DNA from: Paguma larvata | Taxonomy: Eukaryota; Chordata; Mammalia; Carnivora; Viverridae | Assembly: GCA_030068075.1 (NCBI GenBank) | Contig: CM057826.1 | Coordinates: 36,382,211 to 36,446,210, forward strand | Length of the DNA stretch: 64,000 nucleotides | Direction of reading: 5' to 3' | In this document: positions 23,831 to 35,515 of the stretch, piece by piece | Numbering within the stretch: the stretch's first letter is position 1 | Layout of the letters: each line of letters starts with the position of its first letter | Notes under the pieces: generated by a model | The model's database searches: none | What the model was told of the DNA's origin: nothing | Seen by the model: the letters and a program-made list of their open reading frames with translations, nothing else | Program-made: the position numbers and the translations under genes

Positions 23831-25293
23831 ATTGCTTATTGGAAGAAAACTGAGAGGGGGGTTCCAGTACTATGCTTTTCTCTTTCCATCTTTCATCCAG
23901 ATCCATAGTGATGTTGATGTTATTTCCCAAAAGTAATAGTCACAACCATTCTTCTTATATATAAAAGTATTTTTTTTCTCAGTTGACAACACACGTCCAA
24001 AGACAATTACTATAATGCTCCTCTTTGCACAGTATAAAATAATGATAAACTATAATCATCATTGTGATATGAATTAATAATTGCTATGATTTTCTAAGAA
24101 CAACTCAGTCTAAGCCCTTTATGTTTACTGCATGTATGAGGGAAATATGAAACAATGGTATGAAGAACTTTGAGCCTACAGAAAACCTCAAGCCTATAGA
24201 ATCTCGAACCTATAGGAAATATTGAAAATAAAAGAGAAAGAACTGTTATATTTCAAAGGTTCTGCAAATAAACTCTGATAGGAAATTAATATCATGTCAC
24301 CTTGATAGGGTTTCAAAATTACTTTACTATAAACCATATACCTCCATACACTATCCCACTTGAGCAATCTATTCATCATTTTTTATAGAATAAATTTTAA
24401 ACATGGTAACTCGATAATGAGTAAATTCAGTGAAAAAATAATTCAACTCCTTTTTTTCAATGTAAATGTTCCCAGTGGCCTATGATAGCCTTATGATAAA
24501 TTATAGATGCAATGAAAATCTGACAATATTTTTGATATTTCGTATTTAATAAGTTGGATACTGTTTAAAATATTCTCCTTCTATTACATGTAAAAATGGG
24601 ATAAAATCAAATGGGCATAAAAGTCTTATCTTTCCAAATGTAGTTAAAAGTGGAAAAGATTACTTGAATGCCAAGAAAAGCAGAGTTTCTTTCTTTTGAT
24701 ACCGGAGAGAAGGTTATGCACCATCTTTAGAAAACATATCCCGTCCATGAAAATCTGGGGAACGTTAGTAAGAAAGAAGTAGGGATATTTCTAACTAATG
24801 ATAAGGAAAGAATTTCACAAGACTAAATATATCTGTTGCAACATTTCTTTAGAAGGCATACAAAACACATTTGTAAACAAATGCCCACGGTCTCAATATG
24901 AAGTCTTCCATACAAGGCTTAAATTTGTTACATGTGATGGAAAATTGTTTCACTATTTGAAATATATTCTGAACCTCTTGATCCATTATATGCAGAATCT
25001 ATAATTTAACCCAGATACTCTGTTAAATGAAAGGGGACCAAAATATGGACTACCTTATAGAATAATTAAATGCTTAATAAACATGGAACAGGCAAAATTT
25101 ATTTTAAATGGTTGCTCATTTATCCACAAAAGCTATCTAGCAAAAATAGTATGGGTAATAATATTATAGCTTATAATTAATAAAATTACTTCTACCTTCT
25201 GAGGATTTTGAAATGTTACAAATATCACTAATAAGCACTGAAAGTTACTAGCAAATATTGCGAACTGAAGTTTCTTTTAAAATATAACTTTCA

Positions 25294-25520
25294 GGGGCGC
25301 CTGGGTGGCTCAGCCAATTAAGCGTCTGACTTTGGCTCAGGTCACGATCTTGCGGTTTGTGAGTTCGAGCCCTGCATGGGGCTCTGTGCTGACAGCTAGG
25401 AGCCAGGAGCCTCCTTCAGAATCTGTGTCTCCCTCTGTCTGCCCCTCCTCAGCTCATGCTTCTGTCTCTCTCTCTCTCTCTTTCTCAAAAATAAATGTTA
25501 AAAATTTTTAAAATAAATAA
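25294..25520 (+). mobile_element. Feliform tRNA-SINE
   Basis: Starts 'ggggcgcctgggtggctcag', keeps the B box 'gtgagttcgagccc', a (TC)n at about 25463-25488 and an 'aaaaataaatg' tail running to about 25526. No clear target-site duplication is visible. The body is close to consensus apart from 'cagccaattaag' and 'agctaggagccagg'. Confidence 0.95.
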
Positions 25521-25529
25521 ATAAAATTC

Positions 25530-27164
25530 ATACCAAAAAAACCCCTAAGAATTAATAGTCATTTAGTCACTGAGATTAAAAAATTACAAATACTCAATCA
25601 AATATATATAGTTTCCATATAAGTTTATCTATAATCAAAAAAAATTAACCAAACTGTCTCAAACTTTAAGACTTCTTAACAAAATAAATATTTCTGCTTT
25701 TTGCAAGAAAAAATATAAAAACCACATGTGGTGCTTTTCTAGAGCTTTGCTTATTCTTCTGTAGTAATTTCTTCTTTTTAGTGGGACTTTGCTAAAAATT
25801 CAATAATGCACCATTAAAAAAATCATAGCCATACTAAATACATCCCAGAGAGGCACACTCCCATAGATATGCCACTTAAATCCAGGCTCACAGTTCATTG
25901 AAGACATTTCTGTTTATTTTGATATGTTTTGTTAAAGAAATCCACAGTAACAATGATGACCAGACAAAGCGACAGAAAAAAAGCCATTCATCCATTCATG
26001 GGTAATTGAATTCCCTCATATTTCATAAACAGACTGCCTATCTGTAGGGTTGTGTTTTATTTGAATAACTTTCTTTAAAATGCTTTTCTTTATAAGAAGG
26101 GGAATTATAATAATGTTTAAGAACTCAAGGTCAAAACATTTTTAAGTTAGTTTATTTGACGGATGCATTGCCATGAGAAGGCACCCCTCCTTTATTTCTC
26201 CCCTTATTCCCACAAATTGCCTTTAGACTGGATGTTTATTGCCCAATGTAAAGAACAAAACAGGGAGGTAATTAAGCCCAGAACTGCCTGCTGTTGCTTA
26301 TGACAGTCAAGCCACCGGCCTTAAGACTAGGAGTTCTCCCAAATCCACAAAAAAGGAGCCTTGGTTCCACAACAAAGCTAAGCAGCAAGACATCATTACC
26401 GTTAATTACCTGATAAACAAAGAAGACTTGGTGTCGGTGGCAAAACACCAAACTCTGGGCGGCAGCTGATGCTGTAAATGACAATTGGCCTTACTTTGTC
26501 CTGTTGAGCATTGTGCTGTGAGATGATCCACCTCCATAAAGAGCTCAAGTAATTAGACTCCAACCACTGTGTTTATACAGGCTGGACCTTGTATGCTGCC
26601 CTGATAACAACAAACAACCTGTCCACTGGAGACAGGTGGCATCTACTAAACGTCAATTGAAAAAACAAAAAGGACATGCTGTCAAATAGTAGTTCATTAA
26701 TTTATAAGCACAAAGGACAAAGTACATGAAGGCAGGTGAGAAATACGGAAGCACACTGAAGTTTATAGTCCCTTAATAAATAAATATGAATTAAATAAAA
26801 CATGAGATCCATTTCGCTAAATAATCGTTGGGCTTTATGAACTACCACGGGGATATACTAGCATACAAGTATTTTAATAAGAACATATATATGTATGTTA
26901 TATGCATATACATTTACATATATGCATACTATGTATATATGTGTATTCATACTTACGTATTATGGTTTTGCTTTGTTTTCATCTTTTTCATTCCTATTAT
27001 CATTGATTATCCATGAAAGTCAAACCAAACATAGGCAAATAGAGCGGGATGGCAGACATGATAAAGTCAAGCTCAGACAATATTGTACCATAGAAGACGT
27101 ATGTCTATAGAACTGCGGAACATGGAGTTGGGTGGGTTTGAGTGTACTAGAGAAGGTGATGTAG
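25530..27164. other. Mostly unique; enhancer-like segment 26150-26760
   Basis: No transposon is recognised. The part at about 26150-26760 has balanced composition and motifs such as 'gtaattaagcccag' and 'catcattaccgttaattacc', the look of conserved non-coding DNA, but this is unproven. An imperfect TA/TG tract with 'gtatatatgtgta' lies at 26882-26946. Confidence 0.3.
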
Positions 27165-27385
27165 GATTAGCAGCAGCATCAGATAGACCTGGTTTGTTCC
27201 TTGACAGCTGGTTAGCCTTAGGTGAGACTTCTCAATTTGTTTTTTTTTTTATTTGTAAAATACAGTTAATAAGTTAATAATGCATTTCTGTCAGCATTGT
27301 TGTAAAAACAAACAGTGTATATGAAGCTTAGCATAATGCCCAATATGTCATAGGCTCTAAGTAAATATTGGTGCTAATAGGTGAC
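27165..27385 (+). repeat. MIR, first of three in a row
   Basis: Runs from 'ggattagcagcagcatcaga' through 'tttatttgtaaaatacagtta' to the tail 'aagcttagcataatgcccaa', 'ctctaagtaaatattggtg'. The last matches the MIR end 'cagtgcctggcacatagtaa'. A T-run inside (27240-27250) is secondary. Confidence 0.82.
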
Positions 27386-27604
27386 TTGGAATAAATTACT
27401 TACTTTTGAGGCAACTGGCTATTTAAGAAACACAGAGTGGGCCAAGTCACAGCTGATTTGGTGAGCATGTACAGGCAACTCTTAACATTCTCCACTGGTA
27501 GAACCCCTATCAACTAAGGTAAGAGAACAGAAAAGCTCCGAATCTCGGATCTCGGAATCTTTACTACTTCAGACATTCCTCACATACTTTACAGGATAAT
27601 GGGA

Positions 27605-27720
27605 TAATTAAAAGCATTGAATTTGAAGGCAGAATGACCTAAGTTCAAATCCAAGCTTTGAGTTTACTAGTCCTGTGTGCTTGGAAACTGACTTTTTAAT
27701 TTATGTTCTCACCTAAAAAA
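27605..27720 (+). repeat. MIR fragment, second of three
   Basis: Phrases 'attgaatttgaaggcagaat', 'gacctaagttcaaatccaag' and 'cctgtgtgcttggaaactga' follow the 5' half of MIR. Confidence 0.72.
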
Positions 27721-27744
27721 AGATATATAAGGGCTAACCACTTG

Positions 27745-27918
27745 AGAACATGATCTGAGTTTGAAGTACAGCTCTACTATTTACTTGCCCTCTTATATCT
27801 CTGATTCAGTATTCTCATCTACAAAACGGGGATAATAATCACAACTACTTTATAAGGTTGTCGTTAGAATTAAATGAGTCATTTTACATGCAGCCCTTAG
27901 AATAGTGCCTGTGTTATG
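27745..27918 (+). repeat. MIR, third of three
   Basis: Phrases 'cagctctactatttacttgc', 'attctcatctacaaaacggg', 'gttgtcgttagaattaaatg' and 'cagcccttagaatagtgcct' give almost the full MIR order. Confidence 0.85.
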
Positions 27919-29004
27919 ATTTGCTCTTGCTACCTGCTGCTTAGGGACTTTTAAGGCCCTTTAAGGTAGAGGTCTTCCCAACATGTAATATTAAGTACTA
28001 TTTTTAGGAATCACTACATGCATATGGACCACCATCATGCCTCAAATGCTCCCCACATTTTTCTAAAAGACTGTAACATTTACCTTCACATTTGCTTACG
28101 AGACAGTCACCAGTATGACCACTACAATTACCACGTGGCACTCTGTGTGCATTTTCCTTCCTTCTTTGGTTCACCCTATTTCATACAAAGCATAGCAAAA
28201 CTACTTAAAACAGGAACTGTCTATTGCAACTGCTGTTATAGTATTCCAATTGTCAGTCATTCAAAGTTGCTAAGCTTCTCCTTCTTGCAGTGGGTTCCCA
28301 GCAGACACAGGAAGGAGAGATACCTCTGTAACTCTCTGCTACTCTTTTTTCAACGAGGCCCAGGATACTCTTTCTGCCACAAAGCTTATGAAATTAGTTC
28401 CTAATGTCTACTCCCCTAGGCCTCCACCTCCAATGATCTGAGTGAAATCAAACCCAAGGTCATCCTTTTCTTTGCCATGGTCTCTCTCCTCACACATCCA
28501 GAGCTATAATAACATCATGCTTAAATAACGGGTCGAACATGAAAAAATTCATTTCTGCAAATTATGTGTCCCCTCAGACAGATCCACAGAATCTATTTCT
28601 TCTATAGAATTAATCAAACTGAACTTGCATACTTGAAAGCCTCTGAAATTGATCATTTCTGAATGACCATAGACCACTGATTGTAACGTCTTAATCCTTT
28701 GTTATAAAGACAAGTTTCTTGCTTGCTTTCCATGATAAAACAATTGGACTGGCACAGCACTCTATTCAAAACTCTACTTGTGTATAACAAATTTTTCTGA
28801 GCTTTATATGACTGTCAGTATTTTACATAAATAACTAGAGCATTGAAATGCACACACTGCCATTGTATGGTAATGAAAGCAAGCATGACATTTAGCTTAG
28901 TAAGTAAGCATTCTCAAAAAAATCCATAAAGAAGTGAAAAAAATCATCAGAGACATGTTGTGTTTTATATTTTTGTGTACATTCAGTCAATTAAAACTAA
29001 ATTC
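27919..29004. other. No recognised feature; holds the longest frame of the window
   Basis: A 128-codon plus frame spans 28018-28404. It is His/Cys/Tyr/Ser-rich with no domain, no Kozak-like start and no regular codon pattern, and I take it as chance. The remainder is unique. Confidence 0.35.
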
Positions 29005-29230
29005 AAAAGTCTTAATTCTTGGGACACCTAGGTGGCTCAGTCGGGTAAGCATCTGACTCTCAGTTTCAGCTCAGATCACGGTCTCAGGGTTTGTGGGTTC
29101 AAGCTCGTGTTGGGTTCTGCCCTGGTGGAGCAGAGCCTGCTTGCGATTCTCTGTCTCCCTCTCTCCCTGCCCCTTCCCTGATGTCTCTCTCAAAAATAAA
29201 TAAATATTTTTTTAAAAAGTAATAATTCTT
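29005..29230 (+). mobile_element. tRNA-SINE with 16-base target-site duplication
   Basis: The body is 29021-29214, with 'gggacacctaggtggctcag', 'gtttgtgggttcaagc', CT repeats and an 'aaaaataaataaat' tail. The duplication is 'aaaagtcttaattctt' at 29005-29020 and 'aaaagtaataattctt' at 29215-29230 (14 of 16). Confidence 0.94.
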
Positions 29231-29659
29231 TAAGTCAGAAATCTAAATTATATGTTCCGCGAAATTATCTCAATCATTTGCTCAAGAACAATCATGAGCT
29301 TTAAGTAGATTATTTAAAATGTCTAAAGTTCTTACCGGAAACCCCCGTCCACTATTCAAAGAAAGGTCTGTTATATGTAGACTCAATCATCCTTTTATTT
29401 TTGTTATGTTAATGAAAACTGTCATTGTAGAAAGTTTTGCTGTAGGGTATTTCAAAAACACATAGGTCAAATGAAACTGATAAGAAATGTAGATGAAAAA
29501 TGATCATTATATTAGCATTTGTATACCTTTGTCTATCATACAAATAACCTAGATAAGTGGTCTTGAAATGATAAAAGTAAAGGTGTTGTTCAAGTAACAT
29601 AAGTGAATATTGAAGTGTTAATGAGAGACTGGAAATGTTACTAAGGTGCAAGTGATGCT
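29231..29659. other. No recognised feature
   Basis: Unique AT-rich DNA; a minus frame at 29409-29651 has no domain. Confidence 0.45.
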
Positions 29660-29938
29660 TATATGGAATTTAAGAAACAAAGCAAATGAGCAAAGTGGGG
29701 GGAAAAAGAGAGCAAACCAAGAAACAGACTCTTAACTACAGAGAACAAACTGATTCTAAGGAGAGGGAAGCTGGGTGGGGGATGGGCTAAATAGGTGATG
29801 GGGATTAGGGAAGTCGCTTGCTGTGATGAGCACCAGGTGTTGTATGGAAGTGTTGAATCACTAAATTGTACACTTGAAACTAATATTACACTGTATAATA
29901 ATTAACTGGAATTTTAAAACTTAAAAAAAAAAAGATGT
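29660..29938 (+). mobile_element. 5'-truncated L1 (3'UTR only)
   Basis: Begins near 'tatatggaatttaagaaaca' at the ORF2 end, then 'agactcttaactacagagaa', a G-rich stretch, 'gatgagcaccaggtgttgta', 'actaatattacactgtataa' and an A-tail at 29920-29933. It matches the carnivore L1 3'UTR. No convincing duplication is seen. Confidence 0.9.
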
Positions 29939-30218
29939 ATTTTTGAAACAAAACCATGGAGTCTTATAGGTCTTGCAAAGTCAGGCAGATGATTCTGAGC
30001 GATTGTAGTCAGCACACCAACCTTTAGGCAACTTGAGATGTAGTCAGCAAGACAAAGGTAATGGGTAATATATTCCTTGATTTCTCATGTCACTTCCACA
30101 ACATTTTCATCAATGAAACGAAAAAGTTGTTGCCACTTTTCTCTTGCTATGCAATTTACTATCGTTCTCCAAACTTCATCCTCTCTAAAGGAAGTTTTGC
30201 AATATTTATAATAATAAA
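29939..30218. other. No recognised feature
   Basis: Unique spacer between two small L1 fragments. Confidence 0.45.
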
Positions 30219-30397
30219 CCACTCTGAGCTTGTTTGGAGGTGGGGGAGGATGGGTAAAATCAGTGAAGGGGATTAAGAATACACAGTGACCACTGAGTAA
30301 TGTATAGAATTGTTGAATCACTACATGGTGCGCCTAAAACTAACACCGTATGTTAATTATACTGGAATTAAAATTAAAAATGCCACTCCGAACTTGT
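30219..30397 (+). mobile_element. Very short 5'-truncated L1 with duplication
   Basis: Only about 149 bases of the L1 3'UTR (30234-30382): a G-rich start, 'gttgaatcactacatggtg', 'actaacaccgtatgttaatt', and a weak A-rich tail. It is flanked by 'ccactctgagcttgt' (30219-30233) and 'ccactccgaacttgt' (30383-30397), 13 of 15 matching, so it is a separate insertion and not a leftover of its neighbour. Confidence 0.88.
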
Positions 30398-32354
30398 GGA
30401 ATACAAGCTGTATTCTTTATACATATTTATATTATACCAATCCTTATGCAGAACATTGGGATAGATATTTTCAAAAATTAAACCAAATCTGTAATCTAAA
30501 ATTCATCATTTGTAGGATTACTATATAAAATATAATTGTCCTAAATTTCAACAATTTTAATATTTTTATTAGCCTAACATATATCCAGATATTAGTCCTG
30601 ATAAGAGACTTTTTTGAGTATGCTAACCAAGTTCTTTTGCTGAGTCAACAAATATTTACTGCTGTTTTTTGTTGTGTGCATCATTCTATTTGTGTTAAAT
30701 GACCTTTAGTCTCTAGTCTAAAGCAATAAAGTGAATGCTTCCTGTTCTATCGATTAGGGAAGGCCTTTTTTCACACTAATAAAATGAGAAGCCCAGTTTA
30801 ATAAAATACTTGTTTCTACTAGTGCCCATCGGTGAACTGGGGACAAAATGCTGGCAGAGGTTAACTGAGAGGACCGAGGTCAGATCTGCGGTAAATCAAC
30901 TTCCAGGAACAAATCACTGGACACTATAAAAATCAAAAGTGGTTCTTTAAGAGACCAGCTTGACCTTCCTTAACCAGAAAATAACATCTGACCTGGCAGT
31001 GAAATTTATCACAACATTTCAATTAAAACTTGGCAGGCACACTAGCAACACACTGTTCTTCTCCGTTGACCTTGTAATGGGAAAAACAGAGAAATGAGGG
31101 GGAAAATGGATATTCTTGCTTCATATTACATAACAAATATGATCTATACAAAAACATTTTCTGGACATTGGACCAACATGCTAAGTGTGGAGAACATATA
31201 ACTTTTCTCATTTTTTTTTTGCTGGCCAGTTCTTTCAGATATCTGCTTCTTTACCATATTAAAAAACAGCCAGCCAATATTATCAGTTAAAAAATAACTT
31301 GTTTAGTGTTGTATTTGTTTTACATAAAAGCAAATACTTGGAGTTTGGCAGCCCAAACAAATACATTCTCAGGTATCTTCATTTTTTACTTATTTTTTTC
31401 GATCATGTACGTATTCTTATTCTAGATTTCAAGTATCTCAATCAAGTAATTTTCCTCCTCCATCTACCAAAGATGCCAAAACCAAGAGAAGAATTTATTT
31501 TGTTTATGCAAGTCCTTCTGGATGTAGTAATGGTGATCTTATATCCCATATAAAGTACAGCCAAGTGACCTGATCTACATTGCCTTAGCAGTTCTCACAA
31601 TAGAAGTACTAGGAAAATACCCACGGCTTAATTCGAAAGACATCGCATGTTTGTCAAGGGGTCTTTGTAAAGACTTAAAAAATCTGAAGTCACATAAAAA
31701 AGCTCATTAGTTCCTTTGAATTTTTTAATTGCACATGTGGTTCATGTGTATTATAAAAGAAGCACAGAAGACAGGGGCAAGGAAACAGAGACATTGCCTT
31801 CTCCTTTGCTAACAGTTATGTGTGACCCATCAATGGCAAATCATTGTAAAACAAGATGGTAGAAACAGAATTTTAAGGATCTCTTTTAGCTCTAAATGGG
31901 TTATAACTTTTAAATATTTCAAATATAATATAAACGTAATCCAAATTAGTTGTAAGGTCAAGATAAGGCTTAGGGTTTTTTGACTTCTAGGCTGCTGGAA
32001 CATTCGAATTTATAGGTCTTGGTAATACTTCAGAAAGAAGGTACCAAGCACAAGTTGCCTTATCTAATGCAGACAACAAATCCTAAAATCAAATAGAAGA
32101 TGGTATTCCTTCAGCTGAGTGAATAGGGGCAAAATAGAAGGAAAGTAGGTAGAGTCACCATACCTTTAGGATTAGATCAGTAGATGCATGTTGATGCTTA
32201 TTTATATATGTTAATTATTTTATCTATTAAATTTTAATGGTAATGTAAAATATATAAACTTTCTATATTCTTTGGTAATGGCCATAGAACAGATATCAGT
32301 GTTTGTATTAATATTTTTATCTTCAGTCACATTGGAATTTATTAGTACTGATTT
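30398..32354. other. No recognised feature
   Basis: About 2 kb of unique AT-rich DNA. No transposon, splice-flanked exon or domain-bearing frame is recognised. Confidence 0.45.
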
Positions 32355-32374
32355 AATTGTCACAAGCACTCTTT

Positions 32375-32411
<37 letters not shown>

Positions 32412-32880
32412 AATTTTTTTTTAATGTTTATTTATTTTTGAGACAGAGAGAGACACAGAGCATGAGTGGGGGAGGGGCAGAGAGAGAGGGAGACACAGAA
32501 TCGGAAGCAGGCTCCAGGCTCTGAGCTGTTAGCACAGAGCCCAACACGGGGCTCGAACTCACAGACTGTGAGATCATGACCTGAGCCAAAGTCGGACGCT
32601 CAACCGACTGAGCCACCCAGGCGCCCCTATTTTTTTTTTAATTTTTATGTTACAGAGAGAGAGAGAGAGAGAGAGAGAGTGCACACATGAGTGGAGGAGA
32701 GTGGAAGAGGGTGAGGAGAGAGAGACAGAGACAGAGACAGAGAATCTCAAACAGGCTCCATGCTTGGCACGTGGCCTGACTCAGGGCTCAAGCCCATGAC
32801 CCTGGGATCACGATCTGAGCTGAAATCAGGAGTTGGGTGTTCAACTGACTGAGCCACCCAGATGCCCAATTCATCACAAG
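32355..32880 (-). mobile_element. Older tRNA-SINE (antisense) carrying a younger SINE in its tail
   Basis: The older copy's body is 32628-32867 on the inverted strand: (AG)n at 32656-32679, GA-rich part, 'ccctgggatcacgatctgag', head 'gagccacccagatgcc'. Its tail is represented by the (TTTA)n run at 32371-32408. Imperfect duplication marks the outer borders: 'aattgtcacaag' at 32355-32366 and 'aattcatcacaag' at 32868-32880. Between tail and body sits a second, cleaner SINE. Confidence 0.85.
32409..32627 (-). mobile_element. Younger tRNA-SINE nested in the older SINE tail
   Basis: The inverted copy is close to consensus: 'tgtttatttatttttgagac', 'gaagcaggctccaggctctg', 'ctcaaccgactgagccaccc', head ending 'aggcgcccc' at 32627. 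It is less diverged than the host copy that follows at once at 32628. The target was the host's T-rich (A-rich on the sense strand) tail, a typical L1 endonuclease site, which hides the duplication. Confidence 0.9.
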
Positions 32881-33559
32881 ATCTTGAGTAAAGACTTGAG
32901 ATGAATTGTATACATAAGGGAAGGCCACAAAACCATTCGACACAATGTGCAGATGAAAGTTTTGCAAGAAATCAAATAGAGAAAAGGAAAAGGGGACATC
33001 AAAGCAGCATGTGACTCACTGTAAAACAGGACACCAAAAGGAAAGGAAACTGCAATGACAATATTCCCCAGACTGTCAACTTGTTTTCAGCAAAACACCA
33101 TCAGTTATTGCATTGTTTTTCATGTGAATTTTATTAGAATTTTGACTTTGTTTTTTTTTCATTTGTATCTTCTTTTTGTATAAGAGGACCTGATTCAGAG
33201 TAGAGGTGATGCAAAGTTGGGGGTCATGTCAATGATGGAAAGGCTGTGAAAGCATGTTTTCAAGGTAGACAGAGTTGCTTGATAATAACTTGAGGAAAAA
33301 TTGAACTTAGAATACTCCTTAAAGAAGAACAAAGTAGTTGCTTTGAGAGAAAAAAAGGTCTCTGAATTGAAGTCAGTTTGAAGATACTGACAAGATTAAA
33401 ATATTCTTTGCCACATTTATATCATGGCTTTATTATGGTTTCATAGTATTATCATACTTGAAATAGAATTTTGAAATTAATTATTCACAACTTATATATT
33501 AACAAAAGGTATGTTTGCATTCTTAATTTAGATGATGCTAGTCAATATGTTTCTGTAAA
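32881..33559. other. No recognised feature
   Basis: Unique DNA with many A/G-rich phrases; no domain-bearing frame. Confidence 0.45.
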
Positions 33560-34500
33560 GATATTCTTGGAGTGAGGTGGCCATGAAGATTTCCTACTCA
33601 GAACCCCCTCCAAATAAACCCTCTGCAGGAAACATAGTTAACTGACACCCTTCAGCAACCATTCTCTTTTAATGAATCCAGTGGTCAACCAAGGCCATGC
33701 TTATCCTGTGCATGCCTCCAGAAAATGAGCAATAGTACTATAGTACTGAAGTACTATAGCTGGACCTTCACCCCTTGATCTGGGATTCCTGTTACAGGCA
33801 GGTGTCCGAGGCGTAGCTAAGCTATTTCTGCCTCAGCATTCATTTTGTTTGGCCAAGGGGCCAGCAGGGACCTTATACTGACACTAGCCCTCTCAGGCAA
33901 GCACAGACTCTAGACAGAGGCCGGCAGAGTCATAAGATGTTAAGTCCTGATAAGGCCTCTCCAACATCCACTGTTATCAAGTCTTTCCTGACTCTTAGTG
34001 CTTTCCCTTTATATACCCCTTAGATAAGACCCTTGTGTAGTTTACCAACACCTGGATCTTTTGGTTTGAATTGACTAATCCTAAAAGCACTCTACCCATG
34101 CACCCACCCTAGCAAAGGCTTCCACCAAGGTCCTGTTTCTCTGTCTACACCCTACCTTGAGCCATGCCAAGTACAGTAAAACCTTGGTTTGGGAGCATAA
34201 TTCATTCCAGAAACATGCTCGTAATCCAAAGCACTTGTATATCAAAGTGAATTTCAAGAACTGTTGTCTCAGTTGTGATCATGTGACCTTCAGCATTACA
34301 TACTATTCAGATTGCAAGACATTGCTCGTTTGTCAAGTCAAAATTTATTAGAAATGTTTACTCATCTTGCGGAACATTCACAGAACAAGTTTCTCCCAAT
34401 CCAAGGTTTTGCTGTACTTCCTCCAGGGCCTGTGAATAATAAACTTCTCTATTTCAGTTCCTCTTGTGGCCTGTAGTTGAACTATGATTCATTATCCAGC
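33560..34500 (+). mobile_element. Probable solitary LTR, split by a MITE
   Basis: After removing the MITE at 34174-34414 the stretch has LTR architecture. It has a GC-balanced U3-like part, a TATA box 'tttatatacc' at 34008-34017, and about 190 host bases later a polyadenylation signal AATAAA at 34438-34443 followed by a pyrimidine-rich end. Exact borders (TG...CA) and a flanking 4-6 base duplication are not clear to me, and no viral coding sequence adjoins. It may belong to an ERV or MaLR group; it could also be two unrelated fossils. Confidence 0.45.
34174..34414. mobile_element. Tc1/mariner-type MITE with terminal inverted repeats
   Basis: A 241-base element with 21-base terminal inverted repeats: 'cagtaaaaccttggtttggga' at the left and the complement of 'cagcaaaaccttggattggga' at the right (19 of 21 agree). 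It is flanked on both sides by TA (34172-34173, 34415-34416), the target site duplicated by Tc1/mariner transposases. It has no coding capacity. Joining the flanks would restore a continuous LTR-like sequence. Confidence 0.93.
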
Positions 34501-35224
34501 ACCCTTTCCTCCACATAATAAGGATCAAGTCTACAAGTTCATAACATCAAGTTTTGCTTAGCAGTTCCTCATCTGCCTGGTCAATGCTTTCTCAGAACGG
34601 TGCTATGGTCTCAGGATTTTCCTACCTCATTCTTCCTTTAGCCCATTTCTCTCCTCAAGAGCACCAGACCGCCTCTGTGTTCCGCAGGCTTCCCCACCTA
34701 CTCCTGCCCTTCCCTCCCGATCTTCCATGTCCTTCCCTCCAAGCACCACTTGCATTTCCAATCTCCTTTTAGGCTCTGATTCACAGAGGACACTAATTGA
34801 TGTAGGGGAACAGCCACAATTTTTAAGTTCTTGAGTCTTCTATATTTCCTACAAGTATTTACTGGAGTCATATATTCATTTGTCATCAGACACTGCATGT
34901 CTTTTGTTTCTGTTTTGAAGTCATTTGTACTTTGAGTTCTGTTAGATTACTCCTTAGATTGAACCCTAATACAAATGAAAAATATAACCTATTTATTCAC
35001 AAGTCAACATACTAGAAATACTAAAAGATTATTTTTCTCTTTGCTTTCCTATCTAATTTACTATGAATTAGAAGCATAACCCTAAATAACTGAAATCATA
35101 TATTTATCTTGGTAAAATTTTTAAGAAATTAGTTTAGAATTAAGGAGTATGTGACACAAGATAAAATTCTCCACTCTGGAGGTCAATAAAAATATTAATA
35201 ATTTTGATACTATTTGCTTAATAT
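34501..35224. other. No recognised feature
   Basis: A CT-rich, GC-balanced segment at 34550-34790 gives opposing short frames. It could be an extension of the LTR-type element to its left. The remainder is AT-rich and unique. Confidence 0.4.
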
Positions 35225-35290
35225 TATTTATTGAGTGATTACTATGTATCAATTTCCATAATCTACATGAAGTAATTTATTTTTCTATAA
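35225..35290 (-). repeat. MIR/MIR3-like fragment
   Basis: The phrase 'tttattgagtgattactatg' followed by 'tatcaatttccataatctac' resembles the MIR antisense 'tattgagtgcttactatgtg' core. Confidence 0.45.
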
Positions 35291-35515
35291 TTATAAGATT
35301 TACATATATTACATAACTTATATATTAAAGATTTATTGTATATAAATTATTACAACAAATTATTATTATAATAAACAATTATTTATAAATTATAAAGAAT
35401 GATTTATAATAATAGTTTAATGAATAATATTTATTATAAAAATATATTAAATATTTATTATATATTATATAATTAATGCATATATATTATATATAAGATT
35501 TATTCCATACTTTTT
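35291..35515. repeat. AT-only low-complexity tract
   Basis: Over 220 bases almost entirely of A and T, with recurring 'attattataataaac', 'ttataaattataaag' and 'tatatattatata' phrases that can fold into many small hairpins. No regular repeat unit is kept. Confidence 0.85.

Noticed and set aside
28018..28404. Longest open frame (128 codons) as a gene
   Set aside because: No domain, biased His/Cys/Ser composition, no start or splice context; length is within chance for 64 kb read in six frames.
35291..35515. AT-rich tract as a replication origin or matrix attachment site
   Set aside because: Base composition alone does not support either; no specific motif is present.
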